NCBI GenBank assembly: GCA_046330935.1
Contig: JAXLRU010000002.1
Location: 1,116,001-1,180,000 of the forward strand
Reading direction: 5' to 3'
Source: JAXLRU01 sp046330935
Lineage (GTDB): Bacteria; Actinomycetota; Actinomycetes; Actinomycetales; Kineosporiaceae
DNA: 64,000 nucleotides
Each line of letters starts with the position of its first letter. The first letter of the stretch is position 1. The translations under genes and the position numbers were made by a program. The notes beneath the pieces were generated by a model. That model was not told the DNA's origin. It searched no databases and saw only the letters and a program-made list of their open reading frames with translations. This document shows, in pieces, positions 16,781 to 24,204 of the stretch.

Positions 16781-17178
16781 CAGACGCGACCCATGTTGAT
16801 CGCGGCCTGGTAGCTCTCCTGCACGCGCTGCAGCTGGCTGATGTTCGCCTGGTAGCCGCGCTGCGCCATGATCATGGTGCTCATCTGCTCGCCGAGGTCG
16901 ATGTCGGGCATGCGGACCATGCCGTTGGCGTCGGCCAGCGGGTGCTGCGGGTTGTAGACGAGGCGGCCCTCGCCGTCCCCGAGCTCGACGCCCGCGACGG
17001 CGACGCCGGCCCCGGTGCCGCCGTCCTCCACGGACTGCGCGACGACGTAGCGGGCGCGGAACGCGGCCTCGCTGGTCGAGGCGACGTCGTTCATGTTGGC
17101 CAGGTTGTCCGAGATCGCGTTCATCCAGGTCTTGTGGACCTGCATGCCGCTGCCGGAGACGCTCAGTGCCTCGAACAT
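16780..17178 (-). CDS. flgC: Flagellar basal-body rod protein FlgC
   Basis: A proximal rod protein of 132 residues. The N-terminal rod signature SGSGMQVHKTWMNAISDNLANMND and the C-terminal NMVRMP-like segment (NGMVRMPDIDLGEQMSTMI followed by AQRGYQAN) are both present, as in all FlgC proteins; these termini form the coiled-coil packing of the rod. It starts two bases after flgB ends and shares one base with fliE, placing it firmly in the operon. Confidence 0.95.
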   Translation of the reverse strand: MFEALSVSGSGMQVHKTWMNAISDNLANMNDVASTSEAAFRARYVVAQSVEDGGTGAGVAVAGVELGDGEGRLVYNPQHPLADANGMVRMPDIDLGEQMSTMIMAQRGYQANISQLQRVQESYQAAINMGRV

Positions 17179-17180
17179 GA

Positions 17181-17528
17181 TCAGGACCCCCGGATCGCGG
17201 AACGGAGCAGGGAGAAGCGGTCGCCGGTGGCGCGTAGCGCCAGCTCGTAGCGCAGGTTCGTCTCGATCCCCAGCGTCGTCTCGGCCTCGAGGTCGACGTT
17301 GTTGTAGTTGAGGTCGCGCTCGCGGGTGCTCGCGGTGATCGTGGGCGTGGTCGCCATCGGGTCGGTGCCGTCGGCCAGGGCCGAGCGCAGGTTCGACTCG
17401 AAGTCGACCGACCGCGCCGTGAAGTACGGCGTGTTGACGTTGGAGATGTCGTCGCTCACGGCGCGCTGCCGTTCCGACAGCCCGTCGAGGGCCGCGGTCA
17501 GCGCGCGCAGGGACACCGATTCGAGCAT
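17181..17528 (-). CDS. flgB: Flagellar basal-body rod protein FlgB
   Basis: A proximal rod protein of 115 residues and the first gene of the operon. The motif LSERQRAVSDDISNVNTPYFTARSVDFE is split here as LSERQRAVSDDISNVNTPYF and the following VDFE segment, the FlgB signature; the C-terminus NNVDLEAETTLGIETNLRYE is also typical. ATG 17528 is chosen because it begins the conserved N-terminal helix; the longer frame to 17609 adds unconserved residues. No clear promoter could be read in the upstream 340 bp. Confidence 0.93.
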   Translation of the reverse strand: MLESVSLRALTAALDGLSERQRAVSDDISNVNTPYFTARSVDFESNLRSALADGTDPMATTPTITASTRERDLNYNNVDLEAETTLGIETNLRYELALRATGDRFSLLRSAIRGS

Positions 17529-17872
17529 GGCGTGTGGCCTCGTCGTCGACGTCAGGGCCGTCCCGTCGCGATCCGTCGCCTGGGTCCGGCCTTGCGTTGC
17601 GGCGGCCAATCCCTGGCCACCTCTGTGCGAGCGAGCTGTCCTTGCTCTCCTTGCTCCAGGCTCAGCTCTCGGGACGGCGGCGGGTGGGCTTGAGCCCTGC
17701 CCCGGCGGGTCGGCGGTTGCGTGCGGCGACTTCCACCGTTCGGCGCAGCGGCCCGTGATCGCCGTTGCGCTGAGTAGGTGATCGTCGGGGCGGGGGCCTC
17801 AGGTCGGCGCCGGCCGCGTGCGGGGTCGCGGCTCCCGAACGGGTGCGCCCGCTGCTGCGTCCGTGACGTGCG
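17529..17872. other. Intergenic region between flgB and the RsbS-like gene
   Basis: About 340 bp separate the divergent flagellar operon and partner-switch module and must hold both promoters. I find no good -35/-10 pair and no convincing motility-sigma site. The right end probably still contains the N-terminal codons of the RsbS-like gene in shifted frames. Confidence 0.5.
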
Positions 17873-18281
17873 GTGACGGAAGAACCGCCCGGGGGGACGG
17901 CCCGAGGCTCACCGGCCGCGGGCGATCGTCGCGACGGCCGCCCGCGGCGTCCTGATCGACATCTCCGCCCTCGACATCGTCGACAGCTTCATCGGCCGGA
18001 TGCTGTCCACGATCGCTTCGGTCTCGCGCGTCCTCGACGCCGACACCGTCGTCGTGGGCATGCGCCCCGCCGTCGCGATCACCCTGGTGGAGCTGGGGTT
18101 GTCCCTGCCCGGGGTGCGCACGGCGCTGGACGTCGACAAGGGGCTGCGGCTGCTCGGCGTCGGCGGCCTCGTGGACGACGAGTCCGTGCCCGCCACGGGC
18201 GAGGCGGCCGGTGAGGAGCTCGACGACGGCGAGGACGCCCTCGCCCGTGCGCGTGGCACCGGCGCGGGCAGCTCGCCGTGA
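17873..18281 (+). pseudogene. RsbS-like STAS-domain anti-sigma antagonist, 5' end disrupted
   Basis: The readable part is an RsbS-type STAS domain: AARGVLIDISALDIVDSFIGR with the phosphorylatable Ser of the DSFIGR motif, then VVVGMRPAVAITLVELGLSLPGVRTALD. In stressosomes RsbS is phosphorylated by RsbT and holds it inactive. The conserved frame is open only from 17877 and has no start codon before ATG 18000, which would remove the Ser-containing strand. One extra G near 17873 would join it to an upstream GACGTGCGG reading as DVRVTEE, the expected preceding residues, so a base error is plausible. A short acidic tail follows residue 95. The stop overlaps the RsbT-like gene (GTGA). Confidence 0.6.
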
Positions 18282-18685
18282 CCTCAGCCCCGGCTCAGGA
18301 ACTGCCCATCGCCGCCGACGCCGACGTGGTGCGGGTGCGGCAGGCCGTGCGCACCGTCGCCGTCGCGGCCAAGCTCAGCCTCGTCGACCAGACCAAGATC
18401 GTGACGGCGGCCAGCGAGCTCGCCCGCAACACCCTCGTCTACGGGGGCGGCGGCAGCGCCGTCCTGGAGGTCGTCGAGGACGGCGGCCGCCGCGGCGTGC
18501 GGGTGCGGTTCCGCGACGACGGGCCGGGCATCCCCGACCTCGACCTCGCCCTCACCGACGGCTGGACGAGCGGCTCCGGCATGGGGCTGGGCCTGTCGGG
18601 CTCGCGCCGCCTCGTCGACGACTTCACGATCGACACGGGGGCCGGCACCGGCACGACCGTGACGGTGGTCAAGTGGGGCCGGTGA
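18278..18685 (+). CDS. RsbT-like serine kinase (HATPase, switch protein)
   Basis: A 135-residue GHKL ATP-binding protein of the RsbT/RsbW type. The N box is ELARNTLVYGGGG, the G1 box RFRDDGPGIPD, and the G2 box GSGMGLGLSGSRRLVDDF. RsbT phosphorylates RsbS/RsbR and, when released, activates a downstream phosphatase. The length is exactly that of stand-alone RsbT. The gene overlaps both neighbours by GTGA, so the three genes form a coupled RsbS-RsbT-phosphatase module. The partner RsbR is not in the window. Confidence 0.85.
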   Translation: MTSAPAQELPIAADADVVRVRQAVRTVAVAAKLSLVDQTKIVTAASELARNTLVYGGGGSAVLEVVEDGGRRGVRVRFRDDGPGIPDLDLALTDGWTSGSGMGLGLSGSRRLVDDFTIDTGAGTGTTVTVVKWGR

Positions 18686-19743
18686 GCGCGGACGCCGGGC
18701 TCGCCTGCCCCTGGCATCCCGACCCCCAGGACGTCGCGTGGCTGCCGGTCGAGGAGCCCACCGACGTCGCATCGGTCCGCCGCCGCGCGGTGGCGCTCGC
18801 CGCCGACCTCGGAGTGGGCGAGCAGCGCACCGGGGAACTGGCCATCGTGGCCACCGAGCTGGCGAGCAACGTGGTCAAGCACAGCGGGGGCGGCCTCGTC
18901 GCCGTCCGCGCGCTGCGCTCGGCAGATCGCGCCGGGGTGGAGCTGGTCGCCGTCGACGCAGGCCCCGGCATCCCCGACGTCGCGCTCGCCCGCCGCGACG
19001 GCTTCTCCAGCGCCGGCATGCTCGGGATCGGCCTGGGCGCCGTGGTGCGGCTGGCCGACCGCGCCGAGATCTTCTCCCTGCCAGGCCGCGGCACCGTGGT
19101 CACCGCCTCCGTGGGCGCCGAACCGTCCCCCGACTCGGCCTCAGGCCCGGGCGTCGGCTGCGAGGGCGTCGACGCCTTCGACCTCGAGGACGGTTCGGCG
19201 CTGCTGGCGATCGGCGACGTCCAGGGCCACTCCCTGGCCGCCGCGATGATCATGGCGGAACTGCGGTACTCGGTGCGCGCCTACGCCCACGACGGCCACG
19301 GGCCCCGGGCGGTGATGGAGCGGCTCAACCGCCGCCTCCTGCGCGAGCACCCCGAGTGGACGGCGACCGTCTGCCTCGTCCACGTCCGGCCCGACCGCAG
19401 CGGGGCGGTCGTCGTCAACGCCGGCCACCTGCCCCCGGTGCTCGCCCGCGTGGGGGGTGAGACCTCGTTCGTCGTCGGGCACGGGCCGCTGCTGGGTCTG
19501 CCCGCGCAGCCGCCGCTCGCCGTCGAGGTGGCCCTCGCGGCGGGGGACCGGCTGGTGCTGGTGACCGACGGCCTCGTGGAGCGCCGCGACCGGCCGCTGG
19601 AGGCGGGGCTGGACCTGTTGATGCACCGCATCGGCGCCGCCGCCGATCTGGGCTTGGACGCGCTCGCCGACGACCTGATGGCCGAACTGGGCAGCGCGGG
19701 GGAGGACGACGCGGCGCTGGTCGCCGTCGAGGTCACCGGCTGA
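18682..19743 (+). CDS. RsbX/RsbU-type fusion: anti-sigma HATPase plus PP2C-like (SpoIIE) phosphatase
   Basis: A 353-residue two-domain protein. Residues about 20-140 are a GHKL kinase-like domain (ELAIVATELASNVVKHSGGG, VDAGPGIPD, GMLGIGLGAVVRLAD). Residues about 160-350 are a SpoIIE/PP2C-type phosphatase domain: CEGVDAFDL, AIGDVQGHSLAAAM, NAGHLPPVL, LVTDGLVERRD and the closing DDAALVAVEV. The acidic residues D in GDV and in DDAAL are the usual metal ligands. A kinase and a phosphatase joined in one chain could both set and reset the phosphorylation of STAS proteins. The GTG start is coupled to the RsbT-like stop. The N-terminal ATPase may act on a sigma factor; that is inference. Confidence 0.85.
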   Translation: MSADAGLACPWHPDPQDVAWLPVEEPTDVASVRRRAVALAADLGVGEQRTGELAIVATELASNVVKHSGGGLVAVRALRSADRAGVELVAVDAGPGIPDVALARRDGFSSAGMLGIGLGAVVRLADRAEIFSLPGRGTVVTASVGAEPSPDSASGPGVGCEGVDAFDLEDGSALLAIGDVQGHSLAAAMIMAELRYSVRAYAHDGHGPRAVMERLNRRLLREHPEWTATVCLVHVRPDRSGAVVVNAGHLPPVLARVGGETSFVVGHGPLLGLPAQPPLAVEVALAAGDRLVLVTDGLVERRDRPLEAGLDLLMHRIGAAADLGLDALADDLMAELGSAGEDDAALVAVEVTG

Positions 19744-19818
19744 GCGCCCCGTTGGGCCGAACGGGTCGCACCCGAGCGGGCGATCATCCGATCGCCGACA
19801 ACGACCGACAAAGGCCGG

Positions 19819-20859
19819 GTGAGGAGGAGGCGGCGTCCCGGGCGCACGGCCGCATGGTCGTTCGCGCTGGCCGCCGTGCTCGTGCTCGTGGCGCCGGCGG
19901 GGTTGGCGATGGCCGTCTTCGGGCACACGACCCCCGCCACCGCCTCGGCGTCGTGGTCGACGGCCACCCTCGCCGCCCCCACGGGGTTCGCCGCCTCGCG
20001 CCCCTGCCCCTCCGCGGGGCCGGCGCTGAAGGGGTCGACGACGGCGACGTCGTCGGGCACGTCCGTCGTGGTCACCACGCCGAGCGCGGCCTCCGGCGAC
20101 GTCCTGCTCGCCTTCGTGACGGCGTCGGCGTCGGCGACGATCACCATCAGCCCGTCCAGCTGGCAGGGCATGGGCTCGCAGACGGTCGCGTCCTCCTACA
20201 CCGCCAACGGGTTCTTCCTGCCGCTGTCCGCGGCCCCCGCCGCCTCGTACACGTTCTCGTGGTCGTCAGGCAAGGGCAGCGTCGTCCTCATGAGCTACAC
20301 CCGGGTCGACCCCTACACGCCGGTCGCCAACCAGCAGAGCACCATGAACAGCACCGGCTCGACGAGTGCCACGTCCCCCACGACCACGCCGTCACGGGTG
20401 CCCGGCACGGTGGTCCTCGGCGTCGCCGTCGCGGGGGCCCCGACCGTCAGCGACCCCACGGGGATGACGCAGCGCGGCGCCCCCACCGCCCCCGACACGG
20501 TCGTCGGCCTCACCGTGTGGGACGACGACATCACCGCCTCCGGGGCGACCAGCGCCTACACGACGTCCTGGACCGGCACGCGCACCTCGGCCGTCCTGTT
20601 CGCCTACCTGCAGGGCACCTCGACCCCCACCAAGGACCCGACGGTCACCCTGACCTGGACGGCCTCGGCCTCGCCCGCCGCCGGGTACACGATCACCCGC
20701 AGTGACGCGCAGGTCTTCACCGTCTCGGGCCAGGCGAGCGCCACCTACACCGACTCGACCACCACGGCGTCGACCGCCTACTCCTACACGATCCGCTCCA
20801 CCGTCGGGTCCTGGACGTCGAGCGGGTCCGCGAGTGCCAACGCGGCGGCCTGCCCGTAG
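19819..20859 (+). CDS. Secreted Ser/Thr-rich protein with a C-terminal fibronectin-III-like domain
   Basis: A 346-residue protein with an Arg-rich start (MRRRRRPGRTAA), a hydrophobic helix (SFALAAVLVLVAPAGLAMAVF) and a probable signal-peptidase site near residue 40, hence exported or anchored. The body is beta-strand-rich and nearly free of charge (many Ser, Thr, Ala). The last 90 residues, TVTLTWTASASPAAGYTITR onward to a YSYTIRS strand, look like a fibronectin type III fold. The GTG start at 19819 is the first in frame. Only two or three Cys are present (one near residue 63, one near the C-terminus). No enzyme motif is present; a cell-surface or matrix role is a guess. Confidence 0.65.
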   Translation: MRRRRRPGRTAAWSFALAAVLVLVAPAGLAMAVFGHTTPATASASWSTATLAAPTGFAASRPCPSAGPALKGSTTATSSGTSVVVTTPSAASGDVLLAFVTASASATITISPSSWQGMGSQTVASSYTANGFFLPLSAAPAASYTFSWSSGKGSVVLMSYTRVDPYTPVANQQSTMNSTGSTSATSPTTTPSRVPGTVVLGVAVAGAPTVSDPTGMTQRGAPTAPDTVVGLTVWDDDITASGATSAYTTSWTGTRTSAVLFAYLQGTSTPTKDPTVTLTWTASASPAAGYTITRSDAQVFTVSGQASATYTDSTTTASTAYSYTIRSTVGSWTSSGSASANAAACP

Positions 20860-20914
20860 CGGGGGCTGTGGAGAAAGTTCTGCCCGGGACGGTGGCTGCG
20901 GTTAGGGTCGCCGC

Positions 20915-21805
20915 GTGCCGTTCACGCCCGCCCACGCGGCCGCCGTCCGGCCGCTCACCCGCTGGGGGCTGCCGACGTCGGCCCTCGTCGTGGGCAGTAT
21001 GGCGCCCGATTTCCCCTACTACGTGCCCGATGCGTGGCGTGTCCTGCCGAACGGGCTGACCCACTCGGTGGTGGGGATCGTGACGGTCGACGTGCTGCTC
21101 GGCGTCCTCGGGCTGGCGCTGTGGCACGGGCTCCTGGCACCCCTGGCCGTGCAGGCGGCGCCGCCCTCGTGGCGGGTGCGCTTCGCCCGGATCGGCCAGG
21201 GCAGGCCGGCCGCCGCGTCGGCCGCTGGATCGCCCACGCCATCGGCTGCGAGTACGCGCGGCTCGGGTCGCGCAGGCGGGTCGGGTCGAGGCCTGGCGCG
21301 GGGTCGCGGGCGCAGGCTCGCGGCCGTCGTGGCGGCCCTCGTCGTGGGCGCCACCACCCACGTGGTGTGGGACGAGTTCACTCACGCCCGTCGGTTCGCC
21401 GACCGGCACCTGGCGCCGTTCTCCGCGTCGTGGGCCGGGCAGCCGGGGTGGTGGTGGGCGCAGCAGCTCTCCGGGGTGGTGGGCCTGCTGGTGGTGGGCT
21501 GGTGGGTGGCGGGCAGGTGGCGCGAGTCGGCACGGGCGGGCAAGAGCCGGCGCGCCTCGGGCCGCGGGGGCGCCCTGCGCCAGGCGCCGCCCGACACTGC
21601 GCTCGCGGTGGTGGCGCGGCTGGGCCTGCTGGCGGCGGCCGTGCTGGCGCTCGCCGTGGGGGTGCGCACGGGGCTGCACGGGACGAGCGTGTCCGGCACC
21701 GGGTACGCCGTGGCGACGCGGGCGGGGGCGGCGGCCGGAGCAGTCGTCCTGCCGCTGTCGGTGGGGGTGCGGGTGGCCGCCGAGGTGCTCAGACGCCGGG
21801 CTTGA
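20915..21805 (+). CDS. DUF4184-family membrane protein
   Basis: A 296-residue protein starting MPFTPAHAAAVRPL, the characteristic opening of DUF4184 proteins, followed by GLPTSALVVGSMAPDFPYYV and THSVVGIVTVDVLLG. Four or five membrane helices follow, including VVGATTHVVWDEFTH, whose His/Asp pattern is conserved in the family and recalls metal-dependent hydrolase-like membrane proteins. A Gly/Ser/Arg-rich loop near residues 105-130 is an insertion. The GTG start is set by the conserved opening. The last 17 bp overlap the tail of the convergent tetR gene. The biochemical role is unknown. Confidence 0.75.
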   Translation: MPFTPAHAAAVRPLTRWGLPTSALVVGSMAPDFPYYVPDAWRVLPNGLTHSVVGIVTVDVLLGVLGLALWHGLLAPLAVQAAPPSWRVRFARIGQGRPAAASAAGSPTPSAASTRGSGRAGGSGRGLARGRGRRLAAVVAALVVGATTHVVWDEFTHARRFADRHLAPFSASWAGQPGWWWAQQLSGVVGLLVVGWWVAGRWRESARAGKSRRASGRGGALRQAPPDTALAVVARLGLLAAAVLALAVGVRTGLHGTSVSGTGYAVATRAGAAAGAVVLPLSVGVRVAAEVLRRRA

Positions 21806-22340
21806 GCAGCCCGTCGACGATCACTCCGAGCATCGCGCGCACCTGCTCGGGGGGCAGGTTCGCGGTGTCGGCGACCACGGCGACGCCGCCCACGAGGCGG
21901 CACATCTTGATGTCCTCGACGCCGTCGCGCAGGTGCTCGTGCTCGTGCTCCAGCACGTCGGCCATCGACGAGGCCAGGGCCTTCCACTTGGTGATCATGG
22001 GGGAGGCGTCGTCCCCCAGGGCCGAGGTGAGCTTGGCCGCAGCCCCCTTGTGCTGGGAGATCAGCTCGACGTAGTCCTCCAGCCACGACAGCAGGCGGTC
22101 GCGCGGATCGCCCTCGCGGGCGCGGGCCTTCTCGGCCGCCGTCTCCACCCGCTCGACCCAGCTCTGCATGAGCGCGTCGAGGAGGGTCTCGCGGCGGGGG
22201 AAGTGCCGGTAGAGGGTGCCGGGGCCGACGCCCGCCCGGCGGGCGACCTCGTCGAGCGAGGCGTCGTAGCCCTGCTCGCGGAACACCTCCCGGGCCGCGG
22301 TGAGGATCTTCTCCCGATTGCGCTGCGCGTCGGCGCGCAC
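21789..22340 (-). CDS. TetR-family repressor, divergent from a drug exporter
   Basis: A 183-residue regulator. The N-terminal helix-turn-helix is typical: NREKILTAAREVFREQGYDA, SLDEVARRAGVGPGTLYRHF. The C-terminal domain is helical and ends PPEQVRAMLGVIVDGLLKPGV, as in the SACE_7040/TetR_C group. The GTG start at 22340 has AAGGAGG at ideal spacing; the longer frame up to 22427 would read through the operator. It is divergent from the MFS gene at 22449, and the 108-bp gap holds two palindromes, so it most likely represses the exporter and itself. Confidence 0.9.
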   Translation of the reverse strand: MRADAQRNREKILTAAREVFREQGYDASLDEVARRAGVGPGTLYRHFPRRETLLDALMQSWVERVETAAEKARAREGDPRDRLLSWLEDYVELISQHKGAAAKLTSALGDDASPMITKWKALASSMADVLEHEHEHLRDGVEDIKMCRLVGGVAVVADTANLPPEQVRAMLGVIVDGLLKPGV

Positions 22341-22349
22341 GATTCCTCC

Positions 22350-22407
22350 TTGCAAAAGCGGAGACTGTCTCCGTATGGTGGTGGAGCCAAGCGGAGAGCT
22401 CCTCCGC
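22350..22407 (+). promoter_or_regulatory. Exporter promoter with two TetR-type operators
   Basis: On the plus strand TTGCAA (22350-22355), an 18-base spacer and TATGGT (22374-22379) make a promoter. The spacer is almost filled by the perfect palindrome CGGAGACTGTCTCCG (22359-22373). A second palindrome GCGGAG-agctc-CTCCGC (22391-22407) follows the predicted start point. Both share the GGAG half-site, consistent with two repressor dimers. Confidence 0.65.
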
Positions 22408-22448
22408 CTAGGGTACGACGGCTTCACCTGTGAGAACAGAGGTACCCC

Positions 22449-24071
22449 GTGTCACGCTTCCCCGCTCCCTCCCGCTCCCGCCTCCCGCGCCACGCCGAGG
22501 GCCTGCCCGCGCTGTCCTCGCGCCGCGGCCCCGGAGCCACCGCCCGCCCGGCTGCCGCCGCCCCGGCCCCCGCTCCGACCCCGTCGGCCGCCGCGCCGCT
22601 GCCGGCGGAGGCGCCCCCCGCCTCGCGGCGCGCCCGGATCGGCCTCTATGTCGTCCTCCTCGCCCAGCTCATGCTCGTGCTGGACGCGACCGTCGTGAAC
22701 GTCGCGCTGCCGCGCATCGCCACCGACCTCGGCTTCGGTACCGCCTCGCTGTCGTGGGTGCTCAACGCCTACACGCTGGCCTTCGGCGGGCTGCTCCTGC
22801 TGGGCGGACGCCTCGGTGACGTCGCCGGGCGCCTGCGTGTGTTCACGATCGGGCTCGCGGTCTTCACCCTCGCGTCCCTGGTCGGCGGCCTCGCCACCAG
22901 CCCCGGCATGCTCGTGGCCGCCCGCGCCGTGCAGGGCGTCGGCGCCGCGCTGGCCGCCCCCGGCGTCCTGGCCCTGCTCACCACGAGCGCCCGCGACGAG
23001 GCCGCCCGCCGCCGCGCCTACGCGCTCTTCGGCGCCGTCTCCTCGGGCGGGCTGTCGCTCGGGCTGCTGCTGGGCGGCGTCCTCACCGACCTCGGCTCCT
23101 GGCGCTGGACGATGATGATCAATGTGCCGATCGGCGTCGCCGTCCTCCTCGCCGCACCCCGCCTCGTCGCCGAGACCGCGCGCATCCGCGCCCGGTTCGA
23201 CGTCGCCGGCGCCCTGCTCGCCACCGGCGGTGCCGTCAGCCTCGTCGCCGCCCTCATCGGCACTCCCGACCACGGCTGGACCTCGCCCCGCACGCTCGTC
23301 CTGGCCGCCGTCGGCGTCCTCGCCCTGGCCGCGCTCGGCCCCGTGGAGCGGCGCGTCGCCGAACCCGTCCTGCGCCTGCACCTGCTGCGCGACCGCCGCC
23401 GCGTCGCGGTCCTGGCCGTGATGTCCCTGATGTACGGCGGGCAGCTGTCGCTGTTCTTCCTGGAGGTGCAGTACCTGCAGCGCAGCCTCGGCCTCGGCCC
23501 GCTCGCCTCGGGTGCGGCGTTCCTGCCGCTGTCGGTGTCGATCTTCGCGATGTCCCGGCTCACCCCGCGGCTGGTCGCCCGGTTCGGGCCCGCCCCGCTG
23601 ATCGCCGTCGGCCTCACCGGTCTGCTGGTGAGCTTCCTGCTCATGAGCGACGTCCACGAGGGCGGCACCTACCTCGGGTCGGCGTTCCTCCCGCTGCTGG
23701 TCAACGGGCTGTCGGCGGGCCTGACGTTCATGCCCGTGACCGTCGTCGCCCTGGCCGGGGTTCCGCCGCACGAGGCCGGTGCCGCCTCGGGGCTGCTGCA
23801 GACCACGCAGCAGCTCGGTGCCGCCGTCGGCGTCGCCGCGATCGTGTCGGTGTACGCCCACGGCGCCGTGCCCGGGCAGTTCGTGCCCGGGGCTCGCGAG
23901 GCGTTCCTCACCTCCGGCTCGTTCGTCGGGGTGGCCCTGCTGGTGACGCTCGTGGGGCTGGTGAGCTGGCGCCGTCGCCCGGCCGCGGTCGCCGCGCCCG
24001 CCCCGGCTGTGGCCGAGTCCGAGAACGTGCGGGTGACCGGCGAGCCCGAGCTCGTCGCGGATCCCGCCTGA
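22449..24071 (+). CDS. DHA2-family multidrug exporter (14-helix MFS)
   Basis: A 540-residue major facilitator. It opens with a Pro/Ala-rich cytoplasmic tail of about 60 residues, then motif D1 (LAQLMLVLDATVVNVALPRIA), motif A (GGRLGDVAGRLRVF) and motif C (GLSLGLLLGGVLTDL), the pattern of proton-driven drug exporters of the EmrB/QacA type; about fourteen hydrophobic helices are visible. The GTG start has AGAGG upstream. It is divergent from and very probably controlled by the tetR gene at 21789. The C-terminus is short and acidic. The substrate cannot be told. Confidence 0.9.
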   Translation: MSRFPAPSRSRLPRHAEGLPALSSRRGPGATARPAAAAPAPAPTPSAAAPLPAEAPPASRRARIGLYVVLLAQLMLVLDATVVNVALPRIATDLGFGTASLSWVLNAYTLAFGGLLLLGGRLGDVAGRLRVFTIGLAVFTLASLVGGLATSPGMLVAARAVQGVGAALAAPGVLALLTTSARDEAARRRAYALFGAVSSGGLSLGLLLGGVLTDLGSWRWTMMINVPIGVAVLLAAPRLVAETARIRARFDVAGALLATGGAVSLVAALIGTPDHGWTSPRTLVLAAVGVLALAALGPVERRVAEPVLRLHLLRDRRRVAVLAVMSLMYGGQLSLFFLEVQYLQRSLGLGPLASGAAFLPLSVSIFAMSRLTPRLVARFGPAPLIAVGLTGLLVSFLLMSDVHEGGTYLGSAFLPLLVNGLSAGLTFMPVTVVALAGVPPHEAGAASGLLQTTQQLGAAVGVAAIVSVYAHGAVPGQFVPGAREAFLTSGSFVGVALLVTLVGLVSWRRRPAAVAAPAPAVAESENVRVTGEPELVADPA

Positions 24072-24105
24072 CACCTACCGGCTCGGCACGGCTCGACCCC
24101 GACCC

Positions 24106-24183
24106 GCCGACGTCACCGACGCCCGAGCGGCGACACGCCCCACGGCCCGCCGTGGAGCCGCGCCGAGCGTCGGTGACGTCGCG
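24106..24183. terminator. Nested inverted repeat between convergent genes
   Basis: The outer arms CGACGTCACCGACGC (24108-24122) and GCGTCGGTGACGTCG (24167-24181) are perfect over 15 bp; the flanks also pair with one bulge. Inside lies CCACGGC-CC-GCCGTGG. It stands between the MFS stop and the chemoreceptor stop, so a bidirectional terminator is the natural reading. Confidence 0.65.
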
Positions 24184-24204
24184 GGCTGGGGCGAGCTGGG
24201 ACGG

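Noticed and set aside
17529..17872. A small gene in the flgB upstream region (plus 17308-17781)
   Set aside because: It overlaps flgB and has no conserved pattern or ribosome-binding site.
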